NCBI RefSeq assembly: GCF_025642975.1
Contig: NZ_JANZKJ010000006.1
Location: forward strand, 62,001-126,000
DNA: 64,000 nt
Direction of reading: 5' to 3'
Source: Pseudomonas sp. RIT-PI-S
GTDB taxonomy: Bacteria; Pseudomonadota; Gammaproteobacteria; Pseudomonadales; Pseudomonadaceae
In this document: positions 9,441 through 20,190 of the stretch, piece by piece
Layout of the letters: every line of letters begins with the position of its first letter
Position numbering within the stretch: position 1 is the stretch's first letter
Position numbers and translations under genes: made by a program
Notes under the pieces: generated by a model
The model's input: only the letters and a program-made list of their open reading frames with translations
Told to the model about the DNA's origin: nothing
Databases searched by the model: none

Positions 9441-9480
9441 AGGTAACGAAGCCGCGCTTGAGTGTCACCAACTGGTGACA
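9441..9480. promoter_or_regulatory. operator-like block with an 8-2-8 palindrome upstream of the isomerase gene
   Basis: AGGTAACGAA (9441-9450) is followed at the same distance as upstream of gtsA by TGTCACCA, here completed to a perfect palindrome TGTCACCA-AC-TGGTGACA (9463-9480). It lies in the 170-bp gap between gltS and the isomerase gene. Regulator binding is inferred from symmetry and duplication. Confidence 0.55.
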
Positions 9481-9553
9481 TTATCCCTCGCCGTGGAAGC
9501 CGCCAGTCGCGGGCAAGCCAGCCACTACGCACGCCCCTGATACACAGCCCCGC

Positions 9554-11026
9554 CTATACCCGGGGCAACGACAGCGTCACGCGCAATCCACCCAGGGGCA
9601 GGTTGCGCAGGCTGACCTCGCCGCCATGGCTATGGGCGATGTTTCGCGCGATGCCCAGGCCCAACCCGTAGCCCTGCTGGTTGGTGGACAGGCGGAAGTG
9701 CGGCTCGAAGACTTTCTCCAGCCGCTGCAAAGGCACGCCCGGGCCTTCGTCATCCACGTGCAGCACGAACTCCCTGGCGGTGTCTTCCACCAGCAAGTGG
9801 GCGCGCTGGCCATACTTGAGCGCGTTATCGATGAGGTTACCCATGCAGCGCTTCAGGGCCAGGGGCTTGCCAGGGTAAGGCCGGCGCGCCTCACCGGCCA
9901 GGGTTACCCGGCCACTGCCGTCGGGCGCCATATAGGGCTCCACCAGGCAATCCAGCACCTGGTTCAAGTCCACCGGTTCGATGTTTTCGTGGATGTCCGT
10001 GTCTTTCACGCATTGCAGCGCACCTTTGACCAGCAGCTCCAGCTCATCCAGGTCGCGGCTGAACTTGGCCTCCAGTGGCTCGTCTTCGAGCAGCTCCACC
10101 CGCAACCGAAGGCGTGTGATAGGCGTGCGCAAATCGTGGGAGATCGCACTGAACAGCTGGCTGCGCTCGGTCAGGTAGCGGCTGATGCGCTCGCGCATGG
10201 CATTGAACGCCCGGCTGACCTCCACCACCTCGCTGCCGCCGCCTTCGACCATAGGCTGGTCCACCTCCGCACCGAGGGACATTTCCCTTGCCGCCCGGGC
10301 CAGGCGCTTGAGCGGGCGGCTCTGCCAATGCACCAGCAGGCCGATGAAGAGCAGCAAAAAGGCACTGGTCAGGCCGATGAACCATAGCTGCTGCGCGGGC
10401 AGGCCTTCTTCTTCCAAGGTGGTGTAGGGCTCGGGCAACAGGGAGGCGATATACAGCCACTCCCCTTCGCCCAGGCGGATCTGCGTGACCATCACCGGCG
10501 GGTTCACTGGCTCAAGCGTCAGGGCGTAATGGGCCCAGGAGCGCGGCAGTTCATCCAGGCTGAGGCCACTGTTGAAGATGCGCAGGTCCTGGGGGCTTAC
10601 GAACTGCACGGAAATCTCCACCTGGCTCCCCAGGCGCTCGCGCAGCACACCCGTTACCGCGTCGATCACGGCGGTCCGGCGCAGCGTTGGGCCCAGTACC
10701 CGCATGCCCAATGGCTTGTCATTGAGCGATACCACGAAGCGGGTACCGCCCATGCTGCGCAGCTGGTCCAGCACCAATGGCCGGTAGGCTAGCGGTAGCG
10801 AACGGAAGTAACTGGCGCTGGCCGACATCGAGTGCGCCAGGCTACGGGCGCTGGTCACCAGCCCTTCGAGCTGGGTTTCCCGTAGCTGTGCCAGCCAGAT
10901 CATGCTCGACAGGGTTTGCGCCAACAGCACCGCCAGCAAGGTCAGCAGCAGCATGCGCCCCAGCAGCGAGCGGGGAAGCGGCAGCCGCCTACGCCGTGAC
11001 AACGTTTGCCGCCAGCAGGTAGCCAC
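9554..11026 (-). CDS. gltS: GltS/GtrS sensor histidine kinase
   Basis: A membrane sensor kinase that partners GltR to control sugar uptake genes; in P. aeruginosa GtrS senses 2-ketogluconate. With the GTG at 11026 it has 490 residues: TM1 (about 21-45), periplasmic domain (46-213), TM2 (214-233), HAMP (234-288), the phosphorylated His in FSAISHDLRTPITRLRL (H297), N box GNLIDNALKYG, G1 DEGPGVP and G2 GYGLGLGIARNIAHSHGG. It overlaps the end of gltR by 38 bp; a TTG at 11002 (482 residues, 14-bp overlap) is an equally possible start. Confidence 0.9.
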   Translation of the reverse strand: MATCWRQTLSRRRRLPLPRSLLGRMLLLTLLAVLLAQTLSSMIWLAQLRETQLEGLVTSARSLAHSMSASASYFRSLPLAYRPLVLDQLRSMGGTRFVVSLNDKPLGMRVLGPTLRRTAVIDAVTGVLRERLGSQVEISVQFVSPQDLRIFNSGLSLDELPRSWAHYALTLEPVNPPVMVTQIRLGEGEWLYIASLLPEPYTTLEEEGLPAQQLWFIGLTSAFLLLFIGLLVHWQSRPLKRLARAAREMSLGAEVDQPMVEGGGSEVVEVSRAFNAMRERISRYLTERSQLFSAISHDLRTPITRLRLRVELLEDEPLEAKFSRDLDELELLVKGALQCVKDTDIHENIEPVDLNQVLDCLVEPYMAPDGSGRVTLAGEARRPYPGKPLALKRCMGNLIDNALKYGQRAHLLVEDTAREFVLHVDDEGPGVPLQRLEKVFEPHFRLSTNQQGYGLGLGIARNIAHSHGGEVSLRNLPLGGLRVTLSLPRV

Positions 11027-11717
11027 TGCCGCGCACCGTGCGGATCAACCGCGGCGGCTTTTCCGTGTCGCGCAAGCGCTGGCGCAGGCGGCTTACGGCC
11101 ATGTCGACGATCCGATCCAGCGGCATCAGATCGCGGCCTCGGGTGGCGTTGCCGATGGTGTCGCGGTCGAGGATCTGTTGCGGGTGGTCGAGGAAGAGCT
11201 TGAGCAGGGCAAAGTCGGCGCCCGAGAGGATCACTTCCTCGCCGTCGATGTGGAACAGCCGGTGGCTGACCACGTCCAGGCGCCAATCATCGAAGGCGAG
11301 CAGCTCGCTCGCACGCTCGCTGCCGAACTGCGCCCGGCGCAGCAGCGCCTTGATCCGTGCCTGCAGCTCGCGCGGGCTAAAGGGTTTGCCCAGGTAATCG
11401 TCGGCACCCAGCTCGAGCCCGACGATGCGGTCGGCTTCGTCGGAGCTGGCGGTCAACATAATGATGGGTACGTGCGCCTGGCGCGGGTGCTGGCGGGCCC
11501 AACGGCACAGGCTAAAACCGTCTTCGTCGGGGAGCATGATATCGAGGATGACCAAGTCGACGCTGGCGGCATTGAAGGCTTCGCGAAAGCCGTGGCCGTC
11601 ACCGACCGCACTGACCTGAAAGCCAGCGCGGCCCAGGTAGGCGGTCAGCAGCTCGCGAATTTCCTGGTCATCGTCGACCAGCAGAATGGTTTTGCCAGCA
11701 GTGGTCAAGGCGTTCAC
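10989..11717 (-). CDS. gltR: GltR, OmpR-family response regulator
   Basis: The response regulator paired with the overlapping sensor kinase. The 242-residue protein has a receiver domain with the acidic pocket VDDD (14-17), phosphoacceptor D59 in VILDIMLP and conserved K in LGKPFS, and a C-terminal winged helix of OmpR type (about 140-238, ending RTVRGSGYLLA). The GTG at 11717 is the only reasonable start; an ATG 7 bases upstream is out of frame. It is the third gene of edd-glk-gltR-gltS. Confidence 0.92.
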   Translation of the reverse strand: MNALTTAGKTILLVDDDQEIRELLTAYLGRAGFQVSAVGDGHGFREAFNAASVDLVILDIMLPDEDGFSLCRWARQHPRQAHVPIIMLTASSDEADRIVGLELGADDYLGKPFSPRELQARIKALLRRAQFGSERASELLAFDDWRLDVVSHRLFHIDGEEVILSGADFALLKLFLDHPQQILDRDTIGNATRGRDLMPLDRIVDMAVSRLRQRLRDTEKPPRLIRTVRGSGYLLAANVVTA

Positions 11718-11762
11718 TTCTCATCAGCCCGGGTCGTCGCCCGTTCGACGCCGATTAGACGC

Positions 11763-12715
11763 TCAAGCCGACCCTTCCCGCAAGGCCACACCGGCCCCTA
11801 TCAGCCCCGAAAACTCTGCTGTAACGACCCAAACCGGCACATTTGCGAAATATCCGCTCATGCAACCCTTGTCTGCGAAGCTTTCGTTGAAGCCGCTGGC
11901 CAGGAACTGCTCGATGAACCGGGGTATCACCCCACCCACGATGTACACACCGCCAAGCCCACCCACGGTGAGCACGTTGTTGCCAGCAACCCGACCGAGG
12001 AAGCGGCAGAACTGGTCGATGGTCTGCCCGGCCACGGCATCCCCGGCCAGTGCCAGCTCGGTGACCTGGGACGGCTGCGTGGCCTTGGCCGTATACCCAT
12101 CGACGGCGCAGATGGCCTGGTAAAGGCGCAGCAGGCCGCCGCCGCTGAGGATGGTTTCGGCGCTGACGTGGCCGATTTCATTCTGGATATGCTGACGCAG
12201 GCGCGCTTCACGCTCGCTGCCCACGGGCAGGTCCACATGGCCGCCCTCACCCGGCAGGGCCATCCAATGGCCGGCGCCGAGGTTCAACAAGGTGCCCACG
12301 CCAAGGCCGGTGCCAGGGCCAATCACCACCGCCGGCCGGTTCGCCACCGCCCGGCCTTCGCGCACGGCCTGGTACTCGCCCGGCTGCAAGCGGGTCATGC
12401 CCAGGGCCATGGCCGTGAAGTCGTTGATCAGCAGCAGCCGCTCCACCCGCAAAGTGTTGCAGAAGGCCTTCTGGCTGAGCCGCCAATGGCTATTGGTAAA
12501 GCGGAATTCGTCGCCATCAACCGGCCCCGCGACTGCCAGGCATACCGAAGTCACCGCGCCCACCGCCAGCCCCTGGCCCTGCAGGTATTGGGCAATGGCT
12601 TGCTCGGGGCTGGTGTAGTCGGCAGTGGCGAAGACCTGCACCGCGCGCATGGCATCGTTTTCCCACAGGGCGAACCGGGCGTTGGTGCCGCCGATATCGC
12701 CTACCAGTGCCAATG

Positions 12716-12719
<4 letters not shown>
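11763..12719 (-). CDS. glk: glucokinase
   Basis: Phosphorylates cytoplasmic glucose with ATP to glucose 6-phosphate. The 318-residue protein begins with the phosphate loop [12 protein letters not shown] (7-18) and has [18 protein letters not shown] and [12 protein letters not shown], which are diagnostic of bacterial ROK-unrelated glucokinase (Glk). Its ATG overlaps the edd stop by 4 bp (ATGA), so it is translationally coupled to edd. Confidence 0.96.
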
Positions 12720-14542
<1,823 letters not shown>

Positions 14543-14661
14543 GTATGACTCCAGGCTTTAGGTGGGACCGTTCTCGGGCGCCGCAGCGGATCAACCTGGC
14601 TTAAATCTTTCAACTTAACTGCCAGGGGTCGATCAAAAGACAGAGCCGTACCGGTCACGCG

Positions 14662-14676
14662 TTGTAGATAAAACAA
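14662..14676. promoter_or_regulatory. HexR operator, edd side
   Basis: An exact TTGT-N7-ACAA site 120 bp upstream of the edd start and 129 bp upstream of gapA. It matches the published HexR consensus for P. putida as I recall it. Confidence 0.8.
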
Positions 14677-14723
14677 AATTCTGCCATCAAAAAGGCTTGT
14701 TTTCTATTTCTATGCGAATAATC

Positions 14724-14738
14724 TTGTAATTCCAACAA
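14724..14738. promoter_or_regulatory. HexR operator, gapA side
   Basis: A second exact TTGT-N7-ACAA site, 62 bp downstream of the first and 67 bp upstream of the gapA start. The divergent edd and gapA promoters thus each have one HexR site in this 262-bp gap. Confidence 0.8.
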
Positions 14739-14804
14739 CAAAACAGATTTGGTGATTCGGGTCCTCGGCTGGAGACGCTCACAATTCTGACAGTAGGTAA
14801 TGCC

Positions 14805-15806
14805 ATGACCATTCGCATCGCAATCAACGGTTTCGGCCGCATCGGTCGAAATGTCCTTCGTGCACTTTATACCCAAGGCTACCGCCAGGACCTGCAGGTC
14901 GTCGCCATCAATGACTTGGGCGACAGTGCAATGAACGCCCATCTGCTTAAGTACGACACCGTCCACGGCACCTTTGATGCAACCGTCGAGCACGACGAAC
15001 GCGGCCTGAGTGTCAACGGCGACCACATCGCTGTGTCGGCGATTCGCAACCCGGCGGAGCTGCCGTGGAAAGAGCACCGCGTGGATGTTGTGTTCGAATG
15101 CACCGGGCTGTTCACCAGCCGCGAAAAAGCCGCCGCCCACCTCACCGCCGGCGCCCGCAAAGTGATCATCTCCGCGCCAGCCAAGGGCGCCGACGCCACG
15201 GTGGTATACGGGGTGAACCATGACACCCTGACCGCGGCGCACGAGGTCATCTCCAACGCCTCTTGCACCACCAACTGCCTGGCGCCGGTGGCCCAGGTGC
15301 TGGACCGCGAGCTGGGCATCGAGCAAGGCTTGATGACAACCATCCACGCCTACACCAACGACCAGAACCTGATCGACGTCTACCATAGCGATCCGTTCCG
15401 TGCCCGCTCTGCGACCCACTCGATGATCCCGAGCAAAACCGGCGCCGCTGAAGCCGTCGGCCTGGTGCTTCCTCAGCTTGCCGGCAAGCTGACCGGCATG
15501 GCCGTTCGCGTGCCTGTGATCAACGTCTCGCTGGTGGACTTGACCATCAACGTCAAGCGCGAAGCCTCCGCAGACGAGATCAACGCCTTGCTCAAGGCAG
15601 CGGCCGAGGGTTCCAAAGTGCTGGGCTACAACACCCTCCCATTGGTATCGGTGGACTTCAACCACAACCCCCTGTCTTCGATTTTCGATGCCAACCACAC
15701 CAAGGTGAGCGGCAAGATGGTGAAGATCATGGCTTGGTACGACAACGAATGGGGCTTCTCCAATCGTATGCTGGACAACTGCCTGGCGCTGATGAACGCG
15801 AAGTAG
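14805..15806 (+). CDS. gapA: glyceraldehyde-3-phosphate dehydrogenase, type I
   Basis: Oxidises glyceraldehyde 3-phosphate, the triose released from KDPG, to 1,3-bisphosphoglycerate. The 333-residue protein has the Rossmann motif NGFGRIGR (8-15), the NAD-type acidic residue in AINDLGD, catalytic C154 in [12 protein letters not shown] and the C-terminal [12 protein letters not shown]. Divergent from edd with shared HexR sites, which fits the gap-1 gene of P. putida. No clear terminator follows within 80 bp. Confidence 0.97.
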   Translation: MTIRIAINGFGRIGRNVLRALYTQGYRQDLQVVAINDLGDSAMNAHLLKYDTVHGTFDATVEHDERGLSVNGDHIAVSAIRNPAELPWKEHRVDVVFECTGLFTSREKAAAHLTAGARKVIISAPAKGADATVVYGVNHDTLTAAHEVISNASCTTNCLAPVAQVLDRELGIEQGLMTTIHAYTNDQNLIDVYHSDPFRARSATHSMIPSKTGAAEAVGLVLPQLAGKLTGMAVRVPVINVSLVDLTINVKREASADEINALLKAAAEGSKVLGYNTLPLVSVDFNHNPLSSIFDANHTKVSGKMVKIMAWYDNEWGFSNRMLDNCLALMNAK

Positions 15807-15843
15807 AGCCGTTGCTACACGATATTTCTTGACTGGCCGAGAG

Positions 15844-15862
15844 GATGAGAAGCATTATCATT
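15844..15862. promoter_or_regulatory. Fur box upstream of the ECF sigma gene
   Basis: GATGAGAAGCATTATCATT differs by about one base from the frequent Fur-box core ATGAGAATCATTATCATT. It lies 26-44 bp before the GTG start of the sigma gene, so iron-replete Fur would block its promoter. Confidence 0.75.
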
Positions 15863-15887
15863 TGATCCTTTTCGGCCAGTTGTCATC

Positions 15888-16400
15888 GTGAGCCAATCCC
15901 AATTCGACAGTCTTTTCATCAGCCAGCGCCTCAGCCTGCTGCGGGCGCTACAAAGGCTGGTAGGCAACCCCTCTACCGCCGAAGACTTGCTACAAGAAAC
16001 ATACCTGCGGGTCAGCCGGGCTCTGGCCGAGCGCAGCGTTGTCAACTTGCGGCCGTTCCTGTTCCAGACCGCCCGAAACCTGGCCCTGGATCATTTGCGG
16101 GCGGCCCGCCGACACGAACGCACCGTGGCCTACGGAGTGGGCGACGAGGTAATGCTCAATGTGGCCCAAGACGGCAGCAGCGCCGAAGAAGCAGCCCATG
16201 CCGATCGCCTGCTTCAACGTTTGAGCGCCAGCGTGGCCAGCCTTACTCCACGTCAGCAGCGGATTTTCACGCTCAGCCGTCTACAGGGGCAGAGCTATCT
16301 GGAAGTCGCCAAAACGTTGGGCGTTTCGCCAAGTACCGTGCAAAAGGAACTCAAATTGATCATGGCAATCTGTTTGGGTGTCGCTCAACGAATGGGCTAA
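15888..16400 (+). CDS. ECF sigma factor of the iron/heme cell-surface-signalling type (FecI-like)
   Basis: A 170-residue sigma-70 family ECF factor with region 2 (about 10-75: LLRALQRLVGNPSTAEDLLQETYLRVSRA ... FLFQTARNLALDHLRA) and region 4 (about 112-165: LTPRQQRIFTLSRLQGQSYLEVAKTLGVSPSTVQKEL). It should drive the TonB receptor gene downstream once released by the FecR-like partner. The start is GTG at 15888. A Fur box overlaps its promoter region. The three-gene order sigma, FecR, receptor is the classic signalling cassette. Confidence 0.9.
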   Translation: MSQSQFDSLFISQRLSLLRALQRLVGNPSTAEDLLQETYLRVSRALAERSVVNLRPFLFQTARNLALDHLRAARRHERTVAYGVGDEVMLNVAQDGSSAEEAAHADRLLQRLSASVASLTPRQQRIFTLSRLQGQSYLEVAKTLGVSPSTVQKELKLIMAICLGVAQRMG

Positions 16401-16540
16401 AGCGGTGGCAGCTCCTCGTCCGTCGCTCGCCATCGGCGTCTATGCCGGGCGACGCATTGAGACTGCGCGACCTGCCTGAACGACCACATTTGTAAGTATT
16501 TGCTAAGCTGTGCGCCACTGCCCCCGCCTTAGGAGTTCTC

Positions 16541-17482
16541 ATGACCGACCATGACACCCTTCGCGCCCCCAGCGCGGCGGCGTTGGATCAGGCCATGGAT
16601 TGGTTAATCGTGCTGCAAAGCCCCACGCCTGCCCAATGCCAGCAGTTCGACGCCTGGCTGGCGCAAGATCCAAGCCATGCCAACGCCTACGCCAAAGTGT
16701 CTGCCCTATGGCACAGCGACGCGGTCGGCGAGGCAGCTCGCGTAATCGACCGTGAGGGCTCGCGCAAGCACCGTGGTCATAGGGCCTCTTACCTGAAGCT
16801 CCTTACGCTGGCCGCCACGCTGGTGCTGGCGGTCTTGCTGACTACCAACCTTCCCCTGCGGCTGAAGGCGGACTACATCACGCTCTCCGGCGAGCGCCAC
16901 CGGTTGGAGCTGCAAGACGGCTCGAGGGTGCTGCTCAATACCGAGAGCGCCCTGTCCAGCCGTCAGCAGGATGGCGTGCAAACCGCGAAGTTGTATCAGG
17001 GCGAAGCTTGGTTCGAAGTACCCGACCATTCCCTACCCCTGGAATTGCAGGCAGGGCCGTTACAAGCCAGCGCTCGCAGTGGTGCCTTTGCCGTGCGCTA
17101 CCTGGATGGGCAAGCGCAGGTGCGAGTAGCACGTGGTGACCTGGACCTGCACAACGACCTGAACCAGCGCCGCCGGCTTAGCGCAGGAGATGCGGTTGCA
17201 GTGGGCCCTGCTGGCTTCGGCCCCACCACCCGGCTCAATGCCGAAGAGGATTTGTCTTGGGTCGACGGCCGGCTGATCTTTGAAAATCGCCCGCTCAAGC
17301 AAGTGCTCGCCGAACTGAGCCGTTACTACCCAGGCTGGATCGTCAACACCAACGCCCAATTGGGCGATATCGCGGTGACCGGCAACTACAAGCTCAACGA
17401 TCCGATAGCAGTCATTCGTGCCTTAGCCCGGATCACGCAGGCGCAACTGCGCGAATTTCCAGCACTGGTCATCCTCGACTAA
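16541..17482 (+). CDS. FecR-like anti-sigma/transmembrane regulator
   Basis: Carries the signal from the receptor across the inner membrane to the ECF sigma factor. The 313-residue protein has an N-terminal cytoplasmic DUF4880-type anti-sigma segment (about 12-55, with DWLIVLQSPTPAQCQQFDAWLAQDPSHANAY), one transmembrane helix (about 84-104), a periplasmic FecR domain (about 110-205, LSGERHRLELQDGSRVLLNTESAL) and a C-terminal domain that should bind the receptor signalling domain. TTAGGAG precedes the ATG. A 140-bp gap separates it from the sigma gene. Confidence 0.9.
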   Translation: MTDHDTLRAPSAAALDQAMDWLIVLQSPTPAQCQQFDAWLAQDPSHANAYAKVSALWHSDAVGEAARVIDREGSRKHRGHRASYLKLLTLAATLVLAVLLTTNLPLRLKADYITLSGERHRLELQDGSRVLLNTESALSSRQQDGVQTAKLYQGEAWFEVPDHSLPLELQAGPLQASARSGAFAVRYLDGQAQVRVARGDLDLHNDLNQRRRLSAGDAVAVGPAGFGPTTRLNAEEDLSWVDGRLIFENRPLKQVLAELSRYYPGWIVNTNAQLGDIAVTGNYKLNDPIAVIRALARITQAQLREFPALVILD

Positions 17483-17522
17483 AAGTTTTTTTACGCGGTT
17501 GGATTCCGGCATACGTCTACCC

Positions 17523-17556
17523 CCCCAGTTATTGAAAATGATTCGCATCACTGGGG
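17523..17556 (+). promoter_or_regulatory. Fur-box-like element inside an SD-occluding hairpin before the receptor gene
   Basis: TGAAAATGATTCGCATCAC (17533-17551) resembles a Fur box. It is enclosed by the inverted repeat CCCCAGT (17523-17529) / ACTGGGG (17550-17556), whose right arm covers most of the GGGGAG ribosome site (17553-17558) of the receptor gene. In a transcript reading in from fecR this could form a translation-inhibiting hairpin. CGTC at 17514-17517 might be an ECF -10 core; that is weak. Confidence 0.5.
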
Positions 17557-17565
17557 AGTTCTTCG

Positions 17566-20070
17566 ATGCACCTTTCATCATTCCAAGCCAACCTCCTGGC
17601 CGCCGCCATCGTATTCACCCTACCCAGCCTGGCCCAGGCGGCCAATTACGATTTCAACATTGCACGTCAGCCCTTGGTTGGCGCGATCAACGCGTTCAGC
17701 CAGGCGACCGGCTGGCAGGTGGGCCTGCCGGCGCACCTGGCCGATGGCGTGACGTCACCCGGGGTGGCTGGCAGCTTGCCGCCCGAGCAGGCGCTCGCGC
17801 GGATGCTGGGTGGCACTGGCCTGGATTACCAGAAACTGGGCGATAACTCGATCGTGCTGATCAGTGCGGCCGCCGCTGTGGTACTCCCTCAAACGACTAT
17901 CAGCGCCACTCGCACTGCGCAGGCCACGAACACAGTGCCCAGTTCGGTGAGCGTGATCGACCGCCAGGCCATGGACCGCGGCAACAGCAATACCATCAAG
18001 GAGCTAGTGCGTTATGAGCCGGGCGTGTCGGTGGGTGGCACGGGTCAGCGCGCCGGCCTGACCGGCTACAACATTCGCGGCATCGATGGCGACCGTGTGC
18101 TGACCCAGATCGACGGCGTCAGCGTTCCCAGCAGCTACTTCAACGGCCCCTATGCACAGACCAACCGCAACTACGTCGATCCAGAAATCGTAAAACGCAT
18201 GGAAATTCTGCGAGGCCCCGCTTCCTCGCTTTACGGTAGCGATGCCATCGGCGGCGCGGTGAGCTACTACACCCTGGACCCAGATGACATCATCAAGCAC
18301 GGCAAGGACGTAGGTGCCCGGTTTAAGACCGGCTACAGCTCGGCCGACGAAAGCTGGCTGAAATCCGCAACCGTGGCCGGACGCAGCGGCGAATTCGATG
18401 GCTTGTTGCACTTATCCCAGCGCAGCGGCCATGAGACCGAATCCTACGGCGGCAACAATGGCACCGGTACCGCCCGCACCGCAGCCAACCCAGAAGATGC
18501 CGAAATTAGCAGTGTGCTGGCCAAGGCCGGTTGGAATTACAGCGGCGATGGTCGCCTGAGCCTGACCTACGAGAGATACAAAAGCGATATCGATACCGAC
18601 CAGAAAAGCGCCTACGGCGGCCCTTATGTAAATGGCCGTGGCTTTGGCTACTACCGCTGGCGCACGGGTAACGACACCATCACCCGAGAACGCTTCGGCA
18701 TCGCCCAGGACATGGGCCTGGATAGCCTGCTTGCCGATCATGCCAAGTGGACGTTGAATTACCAGTTGGCGAAGACTGACCAGCAAACCGACGAGCTCTA
18801 TGCGCCCTCGCGACAAGTGATACGGCACCGCGAAACCACCTACAAAGACCGTACCTGGATCTTTGACGGCCAATTGGAAAAAGCCTTCAGCGCGGGCGAT
18901 ACCGACCACCAGCTCACCTACGGGACTACGCTCAAGCGCCAGAAGGTTACCGGGCTGCGGACCGGCAGCGCCGTGTGCGCCGCAGTCGGTGGCGGATGTA
19001 CCGCGATCGGCGCCACCAGCCCGATCGCCAGCGATACCCTGACCCCTACCAGCGACTTCCCTGATCCGATCGTCGATACCTACAGCCTGTTTGCACAGGA
19101 TCAGATCCGATGGAACGCCTGGACCTTCCTGCCGAGCCTGCGCTATGACTACACCCGCCTTACCCCCCATTTGACGGACGAGTTCCTGGCTTCGATCACC
19201 AGCTCAGACAACACCGACTACAGTGACGACACCAAACAATGGCACCGGGTAACGCCCAAACTGGGAGTCACTTACGCTTTCGATGACCACTACAGCTGGT
19301 ACGGCCAGTACGCCGAAGGTTTCCGCACTCCTACGGCCAAGGCGCTGTACGGGCGTTTCGAAAACACGACGGTCGGCTACCGCGTTGAGCCGAACCCAGA
19401 CTTGAAGCCCGAGCGCAGCCGTAGCTACGAAACCGGCCTGCGTGGCAACTTCGATGCTGGCAACTTCAGCATGGCGGTCTTCTACAACAAATACCGCGAC
19501 TTCATCGACGAGAACGCCATCACCCCCGGCTACGATGAAACGACTTTCCAGAGCGTGAACATCAAACACGCCACCATCCGTGGCGCAGAACTCAGCGGGC
19601 GCCTGAACCTTGATCACTTCGGAGCAGCGCAGGGCTGGTATACCCAGGGTTCGCTGGCCTACGCCCGTGGCCGCAATGACGACACCGGCGAACCACTCAA
19701 CAGCGTCAACCCACTGACCGCAGTGTTTGGGCTGGGTTATGAGCAGGCGCGCTATGGTGGGCTCCTGAACTGGACTGTGGTTCGACGCAAGAACCGCATC
19801 GACGAAACCACCTACAACGCGCCAGACGGCGGCAGCGTGTTCAACACCCCTGGGTACGGCAAGCTGGATCTGAGCGGCTTCTATAAGGTCACGAACGACA
19901 TTACCGTCAATGCGGGCATCTATAACCTGACCGATAAGAAATATTGGCAATGGGATAGCGTGCGCGGCTACGACAGCGTCGGTGAAGCCGCCGTGACGGC
20001 GCCGGCCAACCTGGATCGCCTCACCGATCCTGGGCGCAATTTCATGGTGAATGTGGTTTGGGATATCTAA
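17566..20070 (+). CDS. TonB-dependent heme/hemoprotein receptor with signalling domain
   Basis: An outer-membrane receptor that imports heme and signals to the FecR-like protein. The 834 residues comprise a signal peptide (1-26), an STN signalling domain (about 27-100, with FNIARQPLVGAINAFSQATGWQV and EQALARMLGGTGLDY), a plug (about 118-240) and a 22-strand barrel ending in the C-terminal aromatic/hydrophobic strand MVNVVWDI. It resembles the hemoglobin/transferrin/lactoferrin receptor family. The FRAP-like box is FRTP (586-589) and the NPNL-like box NPDLKPE (610-616). No histidine lies between them, but Y595 and Y605 do. The downstream heme oxygenase supports heme as ligand. Confidence 0.9.
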   Translation: MHLSSFQANLLAAAIVFTLPSLAQAANYDFNIARQPLVGAINAFSQATGWQVGLPAHLADGVTSPGVAGSLPPEQALARMLGGTGLDYQKLGDNSIVLISAAAAVVLPQTTISATRTAQATNTVPSSVSVIDRQAMDRGNSNTIKELVRYEPGVSVGGTGQRAGLTGYNIRGIDGDRVLTQIDGVSVPSSYFNGPYAQTNRNYVDPEIVKRMEILRGPASSLYGSDAIGGAVSYYTLDPDDIIKHGKDVGARFKTGYSSADESWLKSATVAGRSGEFDGLLHLSQRSGHETESYGGNNGTGTARTAANPEDAEISSVLAKAGWNYSGDGRLSLTYERYKSDIDTDQKSAYGGPYVNGRGFGYYRWRTGNDTITRERFGIAQDMGLDSLLADHAKWTLNYQLAKTDQQTDELYAPSRQVIRHRETTYKDRTWIFDGQLEKAFSAGDTDHQLTYGTTLKRQKVTGLRTGSAVCAAVGGGCTAIGATSPIASDTLTPTSDFPDPIVDTYSLFAQDQIRWNAWTFLPSLRYDYTRLTPHLTDEFLASITSSDNTDYSDDTKQWHRVTPKLGVTYAFDDHYSWYGQYAEGFRTPTAKALYGRFENTTVGYRVEPNPDLKPERSRSYETGLRGNFDAGNFSMAVFYNKYRDFIDENAITPGYDETTFQSVNIKHATIRGAELSGRLNLDHFGAAQGWYTQGSLAYARGRNDDTGEPLNSVNPLTAVFGLGYEQARYGGLLNWTVVRRKNRIDETTYNAPDGGSVFNTPGYGKLDLSGFYKVTNDITVNAGIYNLTDKKYWQWDSVRGYDSVGEAAVTAPANLDRLTDPGRNFMVNVVWDI

Positions 20071-20105
20071 TGGCTTGGCAGGGCTTGACGCCTTGCCACC
20101 TGAAG

Positions 20106-20123
20106 CCCCGCCGGCCGGCGGGG
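20106..20123 (+). terminator. hairpin after the receptor gene, probable weak terminator
   Basis: A perfect 7-bp stem CCCCGCC-GGCC-GGCGGGG is followed by ACTTTCTTTA. The T tract is interrupted, so termination may be partial and some transcription may reach the heme oxygenase gene. Confidence 0.5.
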
Positions 20124-20190
20124 ACTTTCTTTACTCGCTTGCCGTTCTATTTCGTCTTGTAGTTACCCTCTTTGCACAAGGATCATTCCC

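Noticed and set aside
9463..9480. Palindrome considered as a HexR or PtxS operator.
   Set aside because: It lacks the TTGT/ACAA ends of HexR sites and does not resemble the PtxS palindrome I recall; listed as an unassigned operator.
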